A stretch of 64,000 bases of DNA from JANOBD01 sp031411495 (GTDB lineage: Bacteria; Planctomycetota; Phycisphaerae; Tepidisphaerales; Tepidisphaeraceae): positions 1-64,000 of the forward strand of contig JANOBD010000219.1 in NCBI GenBank assembly GCA_031411495.1, in the 5' to 3' direction. A program made the position numbers and the translations under genes. Under the pieces are notes generated by a model. The model was not told the origin of the DNA and searched no databases. It saw only the letters and a list, made by a program, of their open reading frames with translations. Below, piece by piece: positions 1 through 8,264 of this stretch (positions within the stretch are counted from its first letter, which is position 1; the number at the start of each line of letters is the position of its first letter).

Positions 1-964
1 CTCTCGTCGTCCTGAACATCAAGTGCTTTGTTTCTTTATTGAAAGGAAGCTGAAGGGAGCGCACCGCGACGATCGCGTCGACGACCAGAGCCGGCACAAT
101 CGCGTGCCGGGTGATTTCAGTCTTCGGTCGCGGAAAGTGCAGCAGCCCCCAACCTGCGGGGATCTCGTCAACGCGTCCATGAAAGTGAATGCGCTGGGGA
201 AGGGCGTAGATCTTCAACGCGTTGTCGGGCAGCTCGGCAAGATCCGTGTTCCCGTACGCAGCAAAGTAGCCGAGCAGGATCTGGGCGCGCGTGACCGTGG
301 GCGCGTGAGCAAGCAGGGCGTTGACTTCCTCGGGACTAAACGAGTCTCGTTTGCCTTCGCTGCGCTCCAGTCGCTTCTGCCTACGAATTTCGCGCACCGG
401 CCGCACCTTATGCAGCTCGCGCCACTTAAATGGCCGGCCGAGCGAGCCGGTCACAGGCGAGCCGGTCCAGTTCCACATCGCGCACACATAGCGAATGTTG
501 CGGTTGTACGCGTGAAAGCCGAATCGATCGCGGAGCTTTCCGAGATATCGACGGATCGGTTCCGGATCAATTTCCAGCGCGCGAATCCGCGTGTTCAATC
601 CCAGCTCGCACGCGTAGAAGTTGAGCGCCTTTCGCATCTCCGCGAACGTACGAATCTCGATCTCTCGACGCTCGGCCTGATCGTGCTTTTCCGTGAGGTA
701 GATGTTGATGATCTCCGAGATCGTCTCGCCGAACGGATCTGCGGCGCGCGCTTCACCTCGGGCACGCGCTTCCATGAACGCTTCATACGCCTTGAGCGCA
801 TCGCTCCAACTCTTCCGGTACGCCGGTTCATCATCGGTCGAACGGGTGGGACCGAACGAGATCTGCGTACCGTCAATCTTCTTGACCCACGAGCCCTTTT
901 TATGCGGGAAGAGTGGGAAGGACGGATACGGCTTGGAAACGAAGGTAGGAGGGGATTTCGGCAT
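1..964 (-). CDS. Planctomycete-type tyrosine recombinase/integrase, 3' end off the window
   Basis: The reading frame is open from an ATG at 964 down to the window edge (321 codons), so the C-terminus with the expected catalytic Tyr is not visible. Residues about 80-200 look like a SAM-like core-binding domain (FGETISEIINIYLTEKH, then helices). From about residue 225 (FSPEEVNALLAHAP) the catalytic fold begins. The place where tyrosine recombinases carry the first catalytic Arg (GLRxxEL) reads AYGNTDLAELP, followed by FPRPKTEITRHAIVP, which supplies the beta-strand Lys. The GNTD variant is, from memory, common in planctomycete integrases. The gene starts about 110 bases from a 3' tRNA fragment (1076-1117), which supports a role in site-specific integration of an element lying to the left. 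The start is inferred; no clear Shine-Dalgarno was seen. Confidence 0.8.
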   Translation of the reverse strand, partial: MPKSPPTFVSKPYPSFPLFPHKKGSWVKKIDGTQISFGPTRSTDDEPAYRKSWSDALKAYEAFMEARARGEARAADPFGETISEIINIYLTEKHDQAERREIEIRTFAEMRKALNFYACELGLNTRIRALEIDPEPIRRYLGKLRDRFGFHAYNRNIRYVCAMWNWTGSPVTGSLGRPFKWRELHKVRPVREIRRQKRLERSEGKRDSFSPEEVNALLAHAPTVTRAQILLGYFAAYGNTDLAELPDNALKIYALPQRIHFHGRVDEIPAGWGLLHFPRPKTEITRHAIVPALVVDAIVAVRSLQLPFNKETKHLMFRTTR

Positions 965-1075
965 GGCTCACTCCAGCGTGGTGTCGGAAATGGGTGTCGA
1001 AGAACACCAAACATATACCTAACAAATGCTGAAATCCAGCCAATATTCGCAAGTCCCGTTACGCTTTGCGACGCT

Positions 1076-1117
1076 CTCATAATCCCTTGGTTCTGGGTTC
1101 GAATCCCAGAGGGCCCA
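1076..1117 (+). repeat. 3' half of a tRNA (CAU anticodon loop), probable att site
   Basis: The stretch folds as the end of a tRNA: anticodon loop CTCATAA (1076-1082), 3' anticodon strand 1083-1087, variable bases 1088-1092, T-arm CTGGG/TTCGAAT/CCCAG (1093-1109), acceptor strand AGGGCCC (1110-1116) and discriminator A (1117), with no encoded CCA. The bases before 1076 cannot pair with 1083-1087 and there is no D-arm or 5' acceptor strand, so this is not a functional gene. The acceptor and T-arm resemble tRNA-Ile2 or tRNA-Met (both CAU). The integrase beside it suggests the fragment is the displaced 3' end left at one junction of an element inserted at the anticodon loop. The intact tRNA should then lie at the other end, left of the window. 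Confidence 0.8.
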
Positions 1118-1493
1118 GTTCCGAAGCGTGCCGCTGGCGGCCCGTCTCGGCACGTACTCGATCGATTCGATCCTCGCCTTGTAGCCTCGAGAGCTTCAGC
1201 ACGTCCTTGATCTTTCCGTTCTTCATCCTCCCGCTCGTGCGGCGCGGCGTGCCAAGATCCACCCGTTGCTGTAATCAATTCGTGACGGTTTCTGCGTCAT
1301 CGGTCGCTGAAAAAACCGCCCAAGATGTATTCGCTCAGCCGTCGATGCCCGACCGCGCTTGAGGCAGGCAATTGCAGTCTCGGCGCGCCATTCCCGCGAA
1401 TGAATTCCTTGACATTGTCAGGACCGAACGGGGTAATGGGGCGGCCGAGAACGTTGTGACACAACATTCATTTCTCACTCGGGAGAAACAGTC
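1118..1493. other. Intergenic region between att site and exported protein gene
   Basis: No convincing gene on either strand. It should be original chromosomal sequence beyond the element junction. A TTGACA at 1409-1414 and TAATGG at 1434-1439 (19-base spacer) could be a weak promoter for the gene at 1494. A short perfect palindrome lies at 1453-1465. Confidence 0.5.
1453..1465. promoter_or_regulatory. Palindrome GTTGTGACACAAC upstream of exported protein gene
   Basis: Perfect 6+1+6 inverted repeat that ends 28 bases before the ATG at 1494, between the possible promoter at 1409-1439 and the ribosome binding site (GGGAGAAA). The position suits an operator or a short 5' UTR element. This is inference only; the same arm was not found elsewhere. 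Confidence 0.3.
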
Positions 1494-4253
1494 ATGAGCG
1501 ACTTTGTTCGAAGTTCATTGACGTATGCAACCCTTCTGGTGACGAACGCGGTAATCTCCGGTCTTGCCAGTGCAAACATCGTTTCTTCCGGCGACGTCAA
1601 GCCGCCATTTGCACTAACTGGCCCGTCAAGTTCGTTTACGGTTCCCGTTGCCGGCTCGACCAGCGGCGGCGCCATCGTCGGCGATGTCGCGACCGGTGCG
1701 CTCACGATCGACGGTGCCTGGACGCTCAATACCACCTACGGCATCATCGGTAACGGCGTGAACTCCGGCACGTCGAACCCGTCTGGCGTGGTGATCGCCG
1801 GCGGCAGCATCTGGAACCTTTCGCTGGACCTGGATGTCGGGAACGGCGCCGCGGCGACGGCCCAGCTTCAAACCGGCAGCAGCGTCAACGCCCGCGCCGT
1901 TCGCATCGCGACGCTCGCCGGGTCGTCGGGAACGTTCGACGTCAACTCCAGTTCGTCCATCAACACCAGCAGCGGAACATTTGTCGGCGAAGGAGGCAGC
2001 GCGTCGATGAGCGTTTCCGTCAGTTCGACGCTGACGACCGCCTACCTCGTGGTGGCCGACCAGATCAACTCGTCCGGCGTGGCTCAATTCTCAGGCGCGT
2101 CTCATCTTTACTGCGCGGGCGGCGCGATCATCGGTGGGCGCGGGCAGGGCAGTCTATCGCTCAGTTCCGCATCCACGTCTCAGGTTGGCTTCACGTCTAT
2201 CGGCTATGATCCTGATGCGCCGCAGCAGTCGTCCACATCGCCCTCCGACAATCAGCTGCTGCTTTCCGGCGCGAATACGTTCTACGACAACACCGAGGGA
2301 TTCTTTGTCGGATACAACACCAAAGGATCGGCGACAATTGAGAGTGGCGCGCGGCTCGACGCGGGCTTCCTCGACGTTTCCACGTTCGGCGACGATGGTG
2401 CGCTGTCGATCCGGTCCGGGGCGCACGTAAATCTCCGGCCCGCCGGCGCCGTACCGACGCCTTCGTTGGTTTTCGCGTCCGCGCCGGGCTCCGTTGCGAT
2501 CGGCACAATTGCCGACGCGGGCAGCGTCGTCAATGTGAATGCCACCGGCGCGTTCGCCGAGATCGGGCGCCGCGGCAGCGCAGCCGTTACGGTGAGCAAC
2601 GGTGCGGTCGTCAATGCCGACATCTCCATCGTCGCCACTGAGCCCGGCTCGGTCGGGACGCTCACGGTGAGCGGTTCCGGGAGCGCTTGGAACTCGAGCA
2701 GCCCGTTCGAGGTCGGCCGCGCCGGCGTTGCGTTCGTCAACGTGACCGGCGGCGCAGTTGTTACTGCGACTTCGTCGATCATGGCCACCGAGGCCGGATC
2801 GGATGGAACCCTGCTGGTCAGCGGATCGGGCAGCGCGTGGAACACCAACGGTTCGTTCGAGATCGGGCGCGGCGGCGACGCCCGCCTCACCGTGCAGAGC
2901 GGCGGTGCATTCACCACTTCACAGTTCCTTCTGCTCGGGTCGAATCCCAACAGTTCCGGCAACCTCGTCATTGACGGTGGCGGGGCCGTTCCCGCCTCCG
3001 CTACATCGTCCGCACAGGGAGTGTTCGGCGGTCACGGTGGCGCGAGCGTGGTCGTTCAAAACGCAGGCCGGCTTACGACCCTCAAGGCCGCTTCCCCAAC
3101 GAGCTCCTCCGGAATCCTCTCTCAGTTCGATGATAGCAGCTCATCCGTCACCGTTCGCGGTGCAGGTTCTCTCTGGAGCGGCGACGGCGGCCTCAATGTC
3201 GGATTCCGTGGCCAGGGAACACTCTCGATCGCGACCGGCGGACGCGTGGACTGCGCCGACGGCATCATTGCCCGCCTCGCCGGTTCGGTCGGAAATGTCT
3301 CTCTCAGCGATGCGAATTCGAAGTGGGTCATCAGCAACTCGCTCTACGTCGGGGGAAGGCCGGCGTCGTCGGTGGCGGGTGTCGAAGGCCAGGCCGGGCC
3401 AGGCGGTGCCGCGAGCCTCAGTGTCGGCAGCGGCGCCTCGATCACTGTCGGTAGCACGCTGAGACTGTTCAGCGCCGGCACGATCGATCTCGTCCCCGGC
3501 GGATCCATCGCCGTGGGAAGCACGTCCGCAGCTGCCGCATCAACCCTTCGCATTTTCGCCGGCGGAACACTTTTTGGTTCGGGATTGGTGAAGGGTGCGC
3601 TCGTCAACGAAGGCCAACTGAATCCCGGAAACTCGACGGGAACGCTTTCCGTGACGGGTACCCTGCTGACGGCCGGGACGATGAACTTCGAAATCAACAC
3701 TCCAACGGATTTCGACAAGATTGCCCTCGGTGGCGCGGCTACGCTCGGAGGCACACTTGCCCTGATGCCGGCGCCGGGCCTCAATCTGTTAGCCGGGCAA
3801 CGCCTGGATGTCCTTACCGCCGGTGCGGTGTCGGGGCAGTTCTCCACCGTCACCGGCAACCGGATCGACGCAACCCACTGGCTCGCGCTCCTGAAAAGCC
3901 CGACGAAACTCTCGCTGGCGCTGGCCGTGTCCGGCGACGCGACGCTCGACGGCATCGTCAACTTCGACGACCTGCTGATTCTGGCTCAGAACTACGGACA
4001 GTCGGGCCCGAACTTTGACTGGAAGCGCGGCAACTTCGACGGCAACACGAGCGTGAACTTCGACGATCTCCTGGCGCTGGCACAGCATTACGGACAATCC
4101 GCGCTTCAGCCATCGACAACCCGCTCGGACTTCGCTGCCGATTGGGCGCTGGCGCAGGCGCTTGTGCCGGAGCCCGTGTCATTTTCACTGGTCGCAGCCC
4201 TGGGCCTTTTTGGCATCGGTCGACCGCCGCGCGCGGGATCGGCAACCCGATAG
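1494..4253 (+). CDS. Exported T5SS/PEP-CTERM-repeat protein with dockerin-like pair and VPEP tail
   Basis: A 919-residue protein with an N-terminal signal-like segment (hydrophobic about residues 10-27, ending ASA). The body is a repetitive Gly/Ser/Thr-rich beta-helix style region with units such as GTLTVSGSGSAW...FEVGRAG...VNVTGGAVV, two of which stand in tandem around residues 380-470. These match the T5SS/PEP-CTERM repeat (TIGR04393-like). From about residue 814 there is a dockerin-like pair (GDATLDGIVNFDDLLILAQNYG and NFDGNTSVNFDDLLALAQHYG), then the linker FAADWALAQAL, VPEP at 891-894, a hydrophobic stretch and basic residues. The ATG follows GGGAGAAA by a normal distance. It is probably secreted and surface-attached; the ligand is unknown. 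The C-terminus is slightly longer and less Arg-rich than in the related proteins here. Confidence 0.85.
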   Translation: MSDFVRSSLTYATLLVTNAVISGLASANIVSSGDVKPPFALTGPSSSFTVPVAGSTSGGAIVGDVATGALTIDGAWTLNTTYGIIGNGVNSGTSNPSGVVIAGGSIWNLSLDLDVGNGAAATAQLQTGSSVNARAVRIATLAGSSGTFDVNSSSSINTSSGTFVGEGGSASMSVSVSSTLTTAYLVVADQINSSGVAQFSGASHLYCAGGAIIGGRGQGSLSLSSASTSQVGFTSIGYDPDAPQQSSTSPSDNQLLLSGANTFYDNTEGFFVGYNTKGSATIESGARLDAGFLDVSTFGDDGALSIRSGAHVNLRPAGAVPTPSLVFASAPGSVAIGTIADAGSVVNVNATGAFAEIGRRGSAAVTVSNGAVVNADISIVATEPGSVGTLTVSGSGSAWNSSSPFEVGRAGVAFVNVTGGAVVTATSSIMATEAGSDGTLLVSGSGSAWNTNGSFEIGRGGDARLTVQSGGAFTTSQFLLLGSNPNSSGNLVIDGGGAVPASATSSAQGVFGGHGGASVVVQNAGRLTTLKAASPTSSSGILSQFDDSSSSVTVRGAGSLWSGDGGLNVGFRGQGTLSIATGGRVDCADGIIARLAGSVGNVSLSDANSKWVISNSLYVGGRPASSVAGVEGQAGPGGAASLSVGSGASITVGSTLRLFSAGTIDLVPGGSIAVGSTSAAAASTLRIFAGGTLFGSGLVKGALVNEGQLNPGNSTGTLSVTGTLLTAGTMNFEINTPTDFDKIALGGAATLGGTLALMPAPGLNLLAGQRLDVLTAGAVSGQFSTVTGNRIDATHWLALLKSPTKLSLALAVSGDATLDGIVNFDDLLILAQNYGQSGPNFDWKRGNFDGNTSVNFDDLLALAQHYGQSALQPSTTRSDFAADWALAQALVPEPVSFSLVAALGLFGIGRPPRAGSATR

Positions 4254-4319
4254 CCCAAAAGGTGATCGGCCGTCGACTCGATGCGTTTGAGGATCCGATC
4301 GGGGACCGGGTTTCGCGAT

Positions 4320-7300
4320 TCAGGCGGGCTCCGCCTTCGTTGAGCCGAGAAGCAGCTTCTCGAGCGTTTCGAAATCGACTGGCTTGACCAGGTGATGATC
4401 GAACCCCGCTTCCTTCGAATGTCGCCTGTCCTCTTCTTGTCCCCAGCCGGTTAAGGCAACCAGCGTCGCGGTCTTGCCCCAGGTCTGTTCGCGAATTCGA
4501 CGGCAGGTTTCATAGCCGTTGAGCTTTGGCATTCCGATATCCAGCAAAATGAGGTCAGGCTGAAACGACTCGGCAACATCGATCGCCTTCAAGCCGTCGT
4601 TTGCGATGCGTACGCTGTTCCCGAGGAGTTCGAGCAATTGCCCCATCGATTCGGCAGCGTCGACATTGTCATCAGCAACCAGAATGCGGCGGGCTGGCGG
4701 CGCCACGAGATCGTCGGTTCCCGACGGTTCGATTTTCTGGACCGGCGATGTCAAGATCGGAAGGCGCGCGATGAACTCGCTGCCCCGTCCCTCGCCTTCG
4801 CTGTGGGCCTCGATGGTTCCGCCGTGCATCGCCACGAGCCCATGCACCAGTGACAGCCCGATGCCCATCCCGCCGGTCGTCTTCTCCAATGTGCGGTCGA
4901 CCTGCGTAAACATCTGGAACACCTTGTCCAGCATGGCCGGCGGAATACCGACGCCGTCATCCTTTACCGACACCATTGCTGTTGTGCCCTCGCGCCTGAC
5001 GGTCAACGCGATGTGCCCGCCATGATGCGTGTACTTCGCCGAGTTATTCAAGAGATTGGACACAACCTGTGCCAGCCGCGTCGCGTCTCCGTTCACAAAA
5101 ATCGGATCGTCCGGGACGACGACGGTGAGGGCGTGTCGTGCCTCTTCGATAGCCGGTCGGCTGGTCTCCAAGGCTGCGTCGATCACCGTCCGAAGTTCTA
5201 CGTGCTCCATGCGGAGTTGCAGCTTGCCTGTTGTGACCCGGCTTGCATCGAGGAGGTCGTCCACCAGCCGGACCATCTGCCCAAGTTGTCGTTCCATCAT
5301 CGCCCGAACCTGCGCGACAGCTCCGTCGACTTCGGCCATGCGAATGACTTGCAGACCGTTACGGATCGGGGCCAATGGGTTGCGAAGTTCGTGGGCGAGC
5401 GTCGCCAGGAACTCGTCCTTACGCCGGTCGGCGTCCTTGAGCTGACCGACCAGGCGTTCGCGCTCCTCCTCAATGAGCTTGCGCGCGGTGATGTCCGCGA
5501 TGGTGCCGTCGAAGCTGACCACCCGCCGCCCCGGGCCCTCGCGGTCGTAGCTCCCCCTTCCTTTGGCGAAGACCCAGCGTATCGAGCCGTCCGGATGTAC
5601 GACCCGATACTCCTCGGCGTAGGAAGCAGGGTCATCCGGGCGTGTCGCCGCCTGCATGGCTTCGCGGATTCGCTTTCGGTCGTCCGGATGAATCGCGGCG
5701 AAAGCCTGCTCGTAATCCATCGGCAGGGTGTTGCCGGCAAAAATCATGCGGAACCGATCGTCAGTGTTCAAGGCATTGGTCGCCGGGTCGATGTGCCACG
5801 CGCCCAACTCTGCCGCGTCGAGGGCCAGCCTTCGCCGCTCCTCGCTCGCCCGCAACGCCGCCTCGGCCCGAACCCGCTCGAGGGCCGCCCAGGTCCGCTG
5901 GGCGGTTTCCTCAATCAAGGCAACCTCCTGCGCAGTCCACTCGCGCCGGTCGGAAACATGGACGGACATCCCGGCGACGAACTTGCCGTCCTTGACGAGC
6001 GGAACATCCACGTGGCCGCGCACCTGGATGGCCGCGAAGGCCTCTCTCTCCCCGGGCAACCGGCCCCCCTCGGCGGTGGCGTCGGCCTCCACTAACGTAC
6101 GCCCGTTCATCAAGGCATTGAGCACGGCCGGACCGAAGGAGGCGATCGGATAGCGGCCCGCGAGCGGCCGAACGCCAGCGGTGTAATCTCGCTCGATGAC
6201 GTACTCGTCGCCGACGATCTCGAAATAGACCACCCGGTTCGCACGCAGGTGCTCGCCGAGCACCCGGCTGGCCACGGCCCGCACCTCGGCCGGGTCGGCG
6301 ACCGTGCGTAGCGTGTCCGACAAGCGGATCAGGTACGTTTGCCACTCTTCGACCCGCTTCTGGTCGGTCACGTCGAGCGTCACTCCGTCGAACCGGGTCG
6401 GGGTACCGTCGGCGGAATAAAAGGTCCGCCCAATGGCCCGCACCCACCGCGCGGCTCCCGTGTTGGGATCCACCGTGCGATAGTCCACGTTGTAACTCGT
6501 CCGGTCTGCGATGCTCCGCTCAATGGCGCGGCGCGTCGGCTCCCGATCGTCCGGATGAAGGCGGTCGTAAAACGTGTCGATCGTGACGGTGGCGTCGGGC
6601 GGCAGGTGGAAGTGTGCCTTCACCAAATCGTCCCACTGCAGTACGTCAAACGGAAGGTCGCAGTACCAGAATCCGACGCCACTGCTGCGACGCACGAACG
6701 CCGACCGCTCTTCGCTCTCTCGCAACCGCCTCTGCGACTCATTCCGCTCGGTCACGTCGCGGGTCGTCCCCGCGACCGCCTCGACCTCGCCATCGGCTCG
6801 GATGACGGGCACAAAGATGTATTCGTACTGTCGACGCCCGTGCGTGCCGGTAAACGCGACCTCGCCCCGGATTGGCTGCCGGGTGGCCCGCACCTGGTCG
6901 ATCTCGCGGTCGTGCATTTCCGCGTGCCAAGGCTCGTAGCCGATCTCCAGAAACGTTTTTCCGATCGCACCCTCACGGCCACGGCCCCACATCTTGATCA
7001 AAGCTTCGTTGGCATAGAGAACCTTGTGGTCCAGACTGAACACATACATAAAGTCAGGCGTGTTGGTCAGCACCGTCTCGTACAACCGCCGTTGTCGCTC
7101 GGACTCGGCTGCGAGGCGGACGATCTCCTGCTCGGCCTGCATCATGCGGGAAATGTCGAGCCCGGCGGGTTCGCCACGCCGCCCACGCGCTTTCAGATAT
7201 GCCTGCGCGCGATCCGAAAGCCGCACTGGTTCCGGACCTCCACCCTCCAGAAACTCGATCATAGGGCCAAGGGGAGCGCGTTCCGTGGGGCCATCGATGA

Positions 7301-7436
7301 ACTCAATTCCGTGATCGTCGCCGCAATGATTGTGCCAGTAGGTCGCAACCAGATGGTGACCATCAAAAATCCGGTAGGTGTGGGTGCCGGCCGATACACG
7401 CGTGGCTGCATCATCCTTTTCGATCCGATAGGTCAA
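4320..7436 (-). CDS. Hybrid sensor histidine kinase with PAS, GAF and receiver domains
   Basis: Likely a 1038-residue protein starting at a TTG at 7436, eight bases after a strong GGAGG; the frame stays open further upstream without an ATG-linked ribosome site, so longer forms are less likely. Order: an uncharacterised N-terminal segment of about 100 residues (HTYRIFDGHHLVATYWHNH), PAS about 118-232, PAS/PAC about 245-360, GAF about 365-520, PAS about 530-655, HisKA with phospho-acceptor His682 (LAHELRNPLAPIRN), HATPase with NLLNNSAKY and the glycine boxes DDGVGIP and GGMGIGLS, then a receiver domain with Asp966 (LILLDIGMPKLNGYE). There are no membrane segments, so it should be a cytoplasmic sensor with an internal phosphorelay. 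The signal and the output are unknown; no DNA-binding regulator is adjacent. Confidence 0.92.
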   Translation of the reverse strand: MTYRIEKDDAATRVSAGTHTYRIFDGHHLVATYWHNHCGDDHGIEFIDGPTERAPLGPMIEFLEGGGPEPVRLSDRAQAYLKARGRRGEPAGLDISRMMQAEQEIVRLAAESERQRRLYETVLTNTPDFMYVFSLDHKVLYANEALIKMWGRGREGAIGKTFLEIGYEPWHAEMHDREIDQVRATRQPIRGEVAFTGTHGRRQYEYIFVPVIRADGEVEAVAGTTRDVTERNESQRRLRESEERSAFVRRSSGVGFWYCDLPFDVLQWDDLVKAHFHLPPDATVTIDTFYDRLHPDDREPTRRAIERSIADRTSYNVDYRTVDPNTGAARWVRAIGRTFYSADGTPTRFDGVTLDVTDQKRVEEWQTYLIRLSDTLRTVADPAEVRAVASRVLGEHLRANRVVYFEIVGDEYVIERDYTAGVRPLAGRYPIASFGPAVLNALMNGRTLVEADATAEGGRLPGEREAFAAIQVRGHVDVPLVKDGKFVAGMSVHVSDRREWTAQEVALIEETAQRTWAALERVRAEAALRASEERRRLALDAAELGAWHIDPATNALNTDDRFRMIFAGNTLPMDYEQAFAAIHPDDRKRIREAMQAATRPDDPASYAEEYRVVHPDGSIRWVFAKGRGSYDREGPGRRVVSFDGTIADITARKLIEEERERLVGQLKDADRRKDEFLATLAHELRNPLAPIRNGLQVIRMAEVDGAVAQVRAMMERQLGQMVRLVDDLLDASRVTTGKLQLRMEHVELRTVIDAALETSRPAIEEARHALTVVVPDDPIFVNGDATRLAQVVSNLLNNSAKYTHHGGHIALTVRREGTTAMVSVKDDGVGIPPAMLDKVFQMFTQVDRTLEKTTGGMGIGLSLVHGLVAMHGGTIEAHSEGEGRGSEFIARLPILTSPVQKIEPSGTDDLVAPPARRILVADDNVDAAESMGQLLELLGNSVRIANDGLKAIDVAESFQPDLILLDIGMPKLNGYETCRRIREQTWGKTATLVALTGWGQEEDRRHSKEAGFDHHLVKPVDFETLEKLLLGSTKAEPA

Positions 7437-8264
7437 CGCGTTATCCTCCAAAACAAGATCAGCGCTCGATTCATTAGAAACGCGAGACACCGCTACGGAT
7501 CTTTGGTCGGATTCTCGTCGAAAGTCGTTTGTCGGCAAGAACAAATGCGCTGATCCGACATGGACATCGTGAGGCAATTTTCCGATTGCCACTGGCCCGT
7601 CAAAAACGACGTTGGTCGACGGAAGCCCAGGCCCGCGCCTTCGACGAGCTGAACGAACTCGAAATCGCAGTCTCCGTCCTGAAGACACCTGCTTCGAGAT
7701 TTACCCGCATCGCCCCTGATGTGCTGCCGGGTTGGATTGCCGAACCCGGTACCGCGTCGGGCACCGGCGCGGTGCCGATGAAATCGTCCCCGAGACTGTT
7801 GAGGTGACGAGATCGATAACGTGGTCGGTAGGCGCGCTTCACTGGCGGGTGACACTCAGAGTTCCATCCGTCGGTGAGCAATCGCCCGGAATCAGCTACA
7901 AACCGGTTCGATTGCGGTCGAATAATCGCTGATTTGGATGACGGAAGAGGAGCCGGCTCGACGGGGAACCGCATCGGGGTCGTGGATCTCGATCTAATCC
8001 GGCCGCGCAGCGCGGAGAAGGAACCGCTGGCGCAAACGGTCTCCTTACCGTCTGTTAACCGCGTTTTAGCGTCACTGGAACAACTGCGTGAGAAAAAATG
8101 CCTGTCGGGATCAACCGTTCCTGGTCGCGACGCCTTGCCGCGGCGGAAGGGGCCTTTTTGGTGGACGGGTGTCGGCCGATCGTGGTAAGGTTGCCCCTTG
8201 CCAATCGCCGGCAATTTCCCGGCCGACTCAAAATCCGAATCGTGGACAAACAAGGAGAAAACGC
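7437..8264. other. Long intergenic region between divergent genes
   Basis: Contains the 5' regions of the histidine kinase (complement) and the giant exported protein (+). Several open frames of 60-217 codons exist on both strands but none shows a recognisable family, a consistent ribosome site or a plausible protein composition. I see no RNA gene or repeat in it. An unrecognised short gene cannot be excluded. Confidence 0.4.

Noticed and set aside
1066..1126. Intact tRNA gene
   Set aside because: Only the 3' half is present; the 5' side cannot pair in the anticodon or acceptor stem.
7437..7688. N-terminal extension of the hybrid kinase to an ATG at 7688
   Set aside because: No ribosome site there and Arg-rich start; the TTG at 7436 has GGAGG at ideal distance.
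7529..7807. Small + strand gene of 92 codons
   Set aside because: No ribosome site, no family, and the composition does not differ from other chance frames in the same gap.
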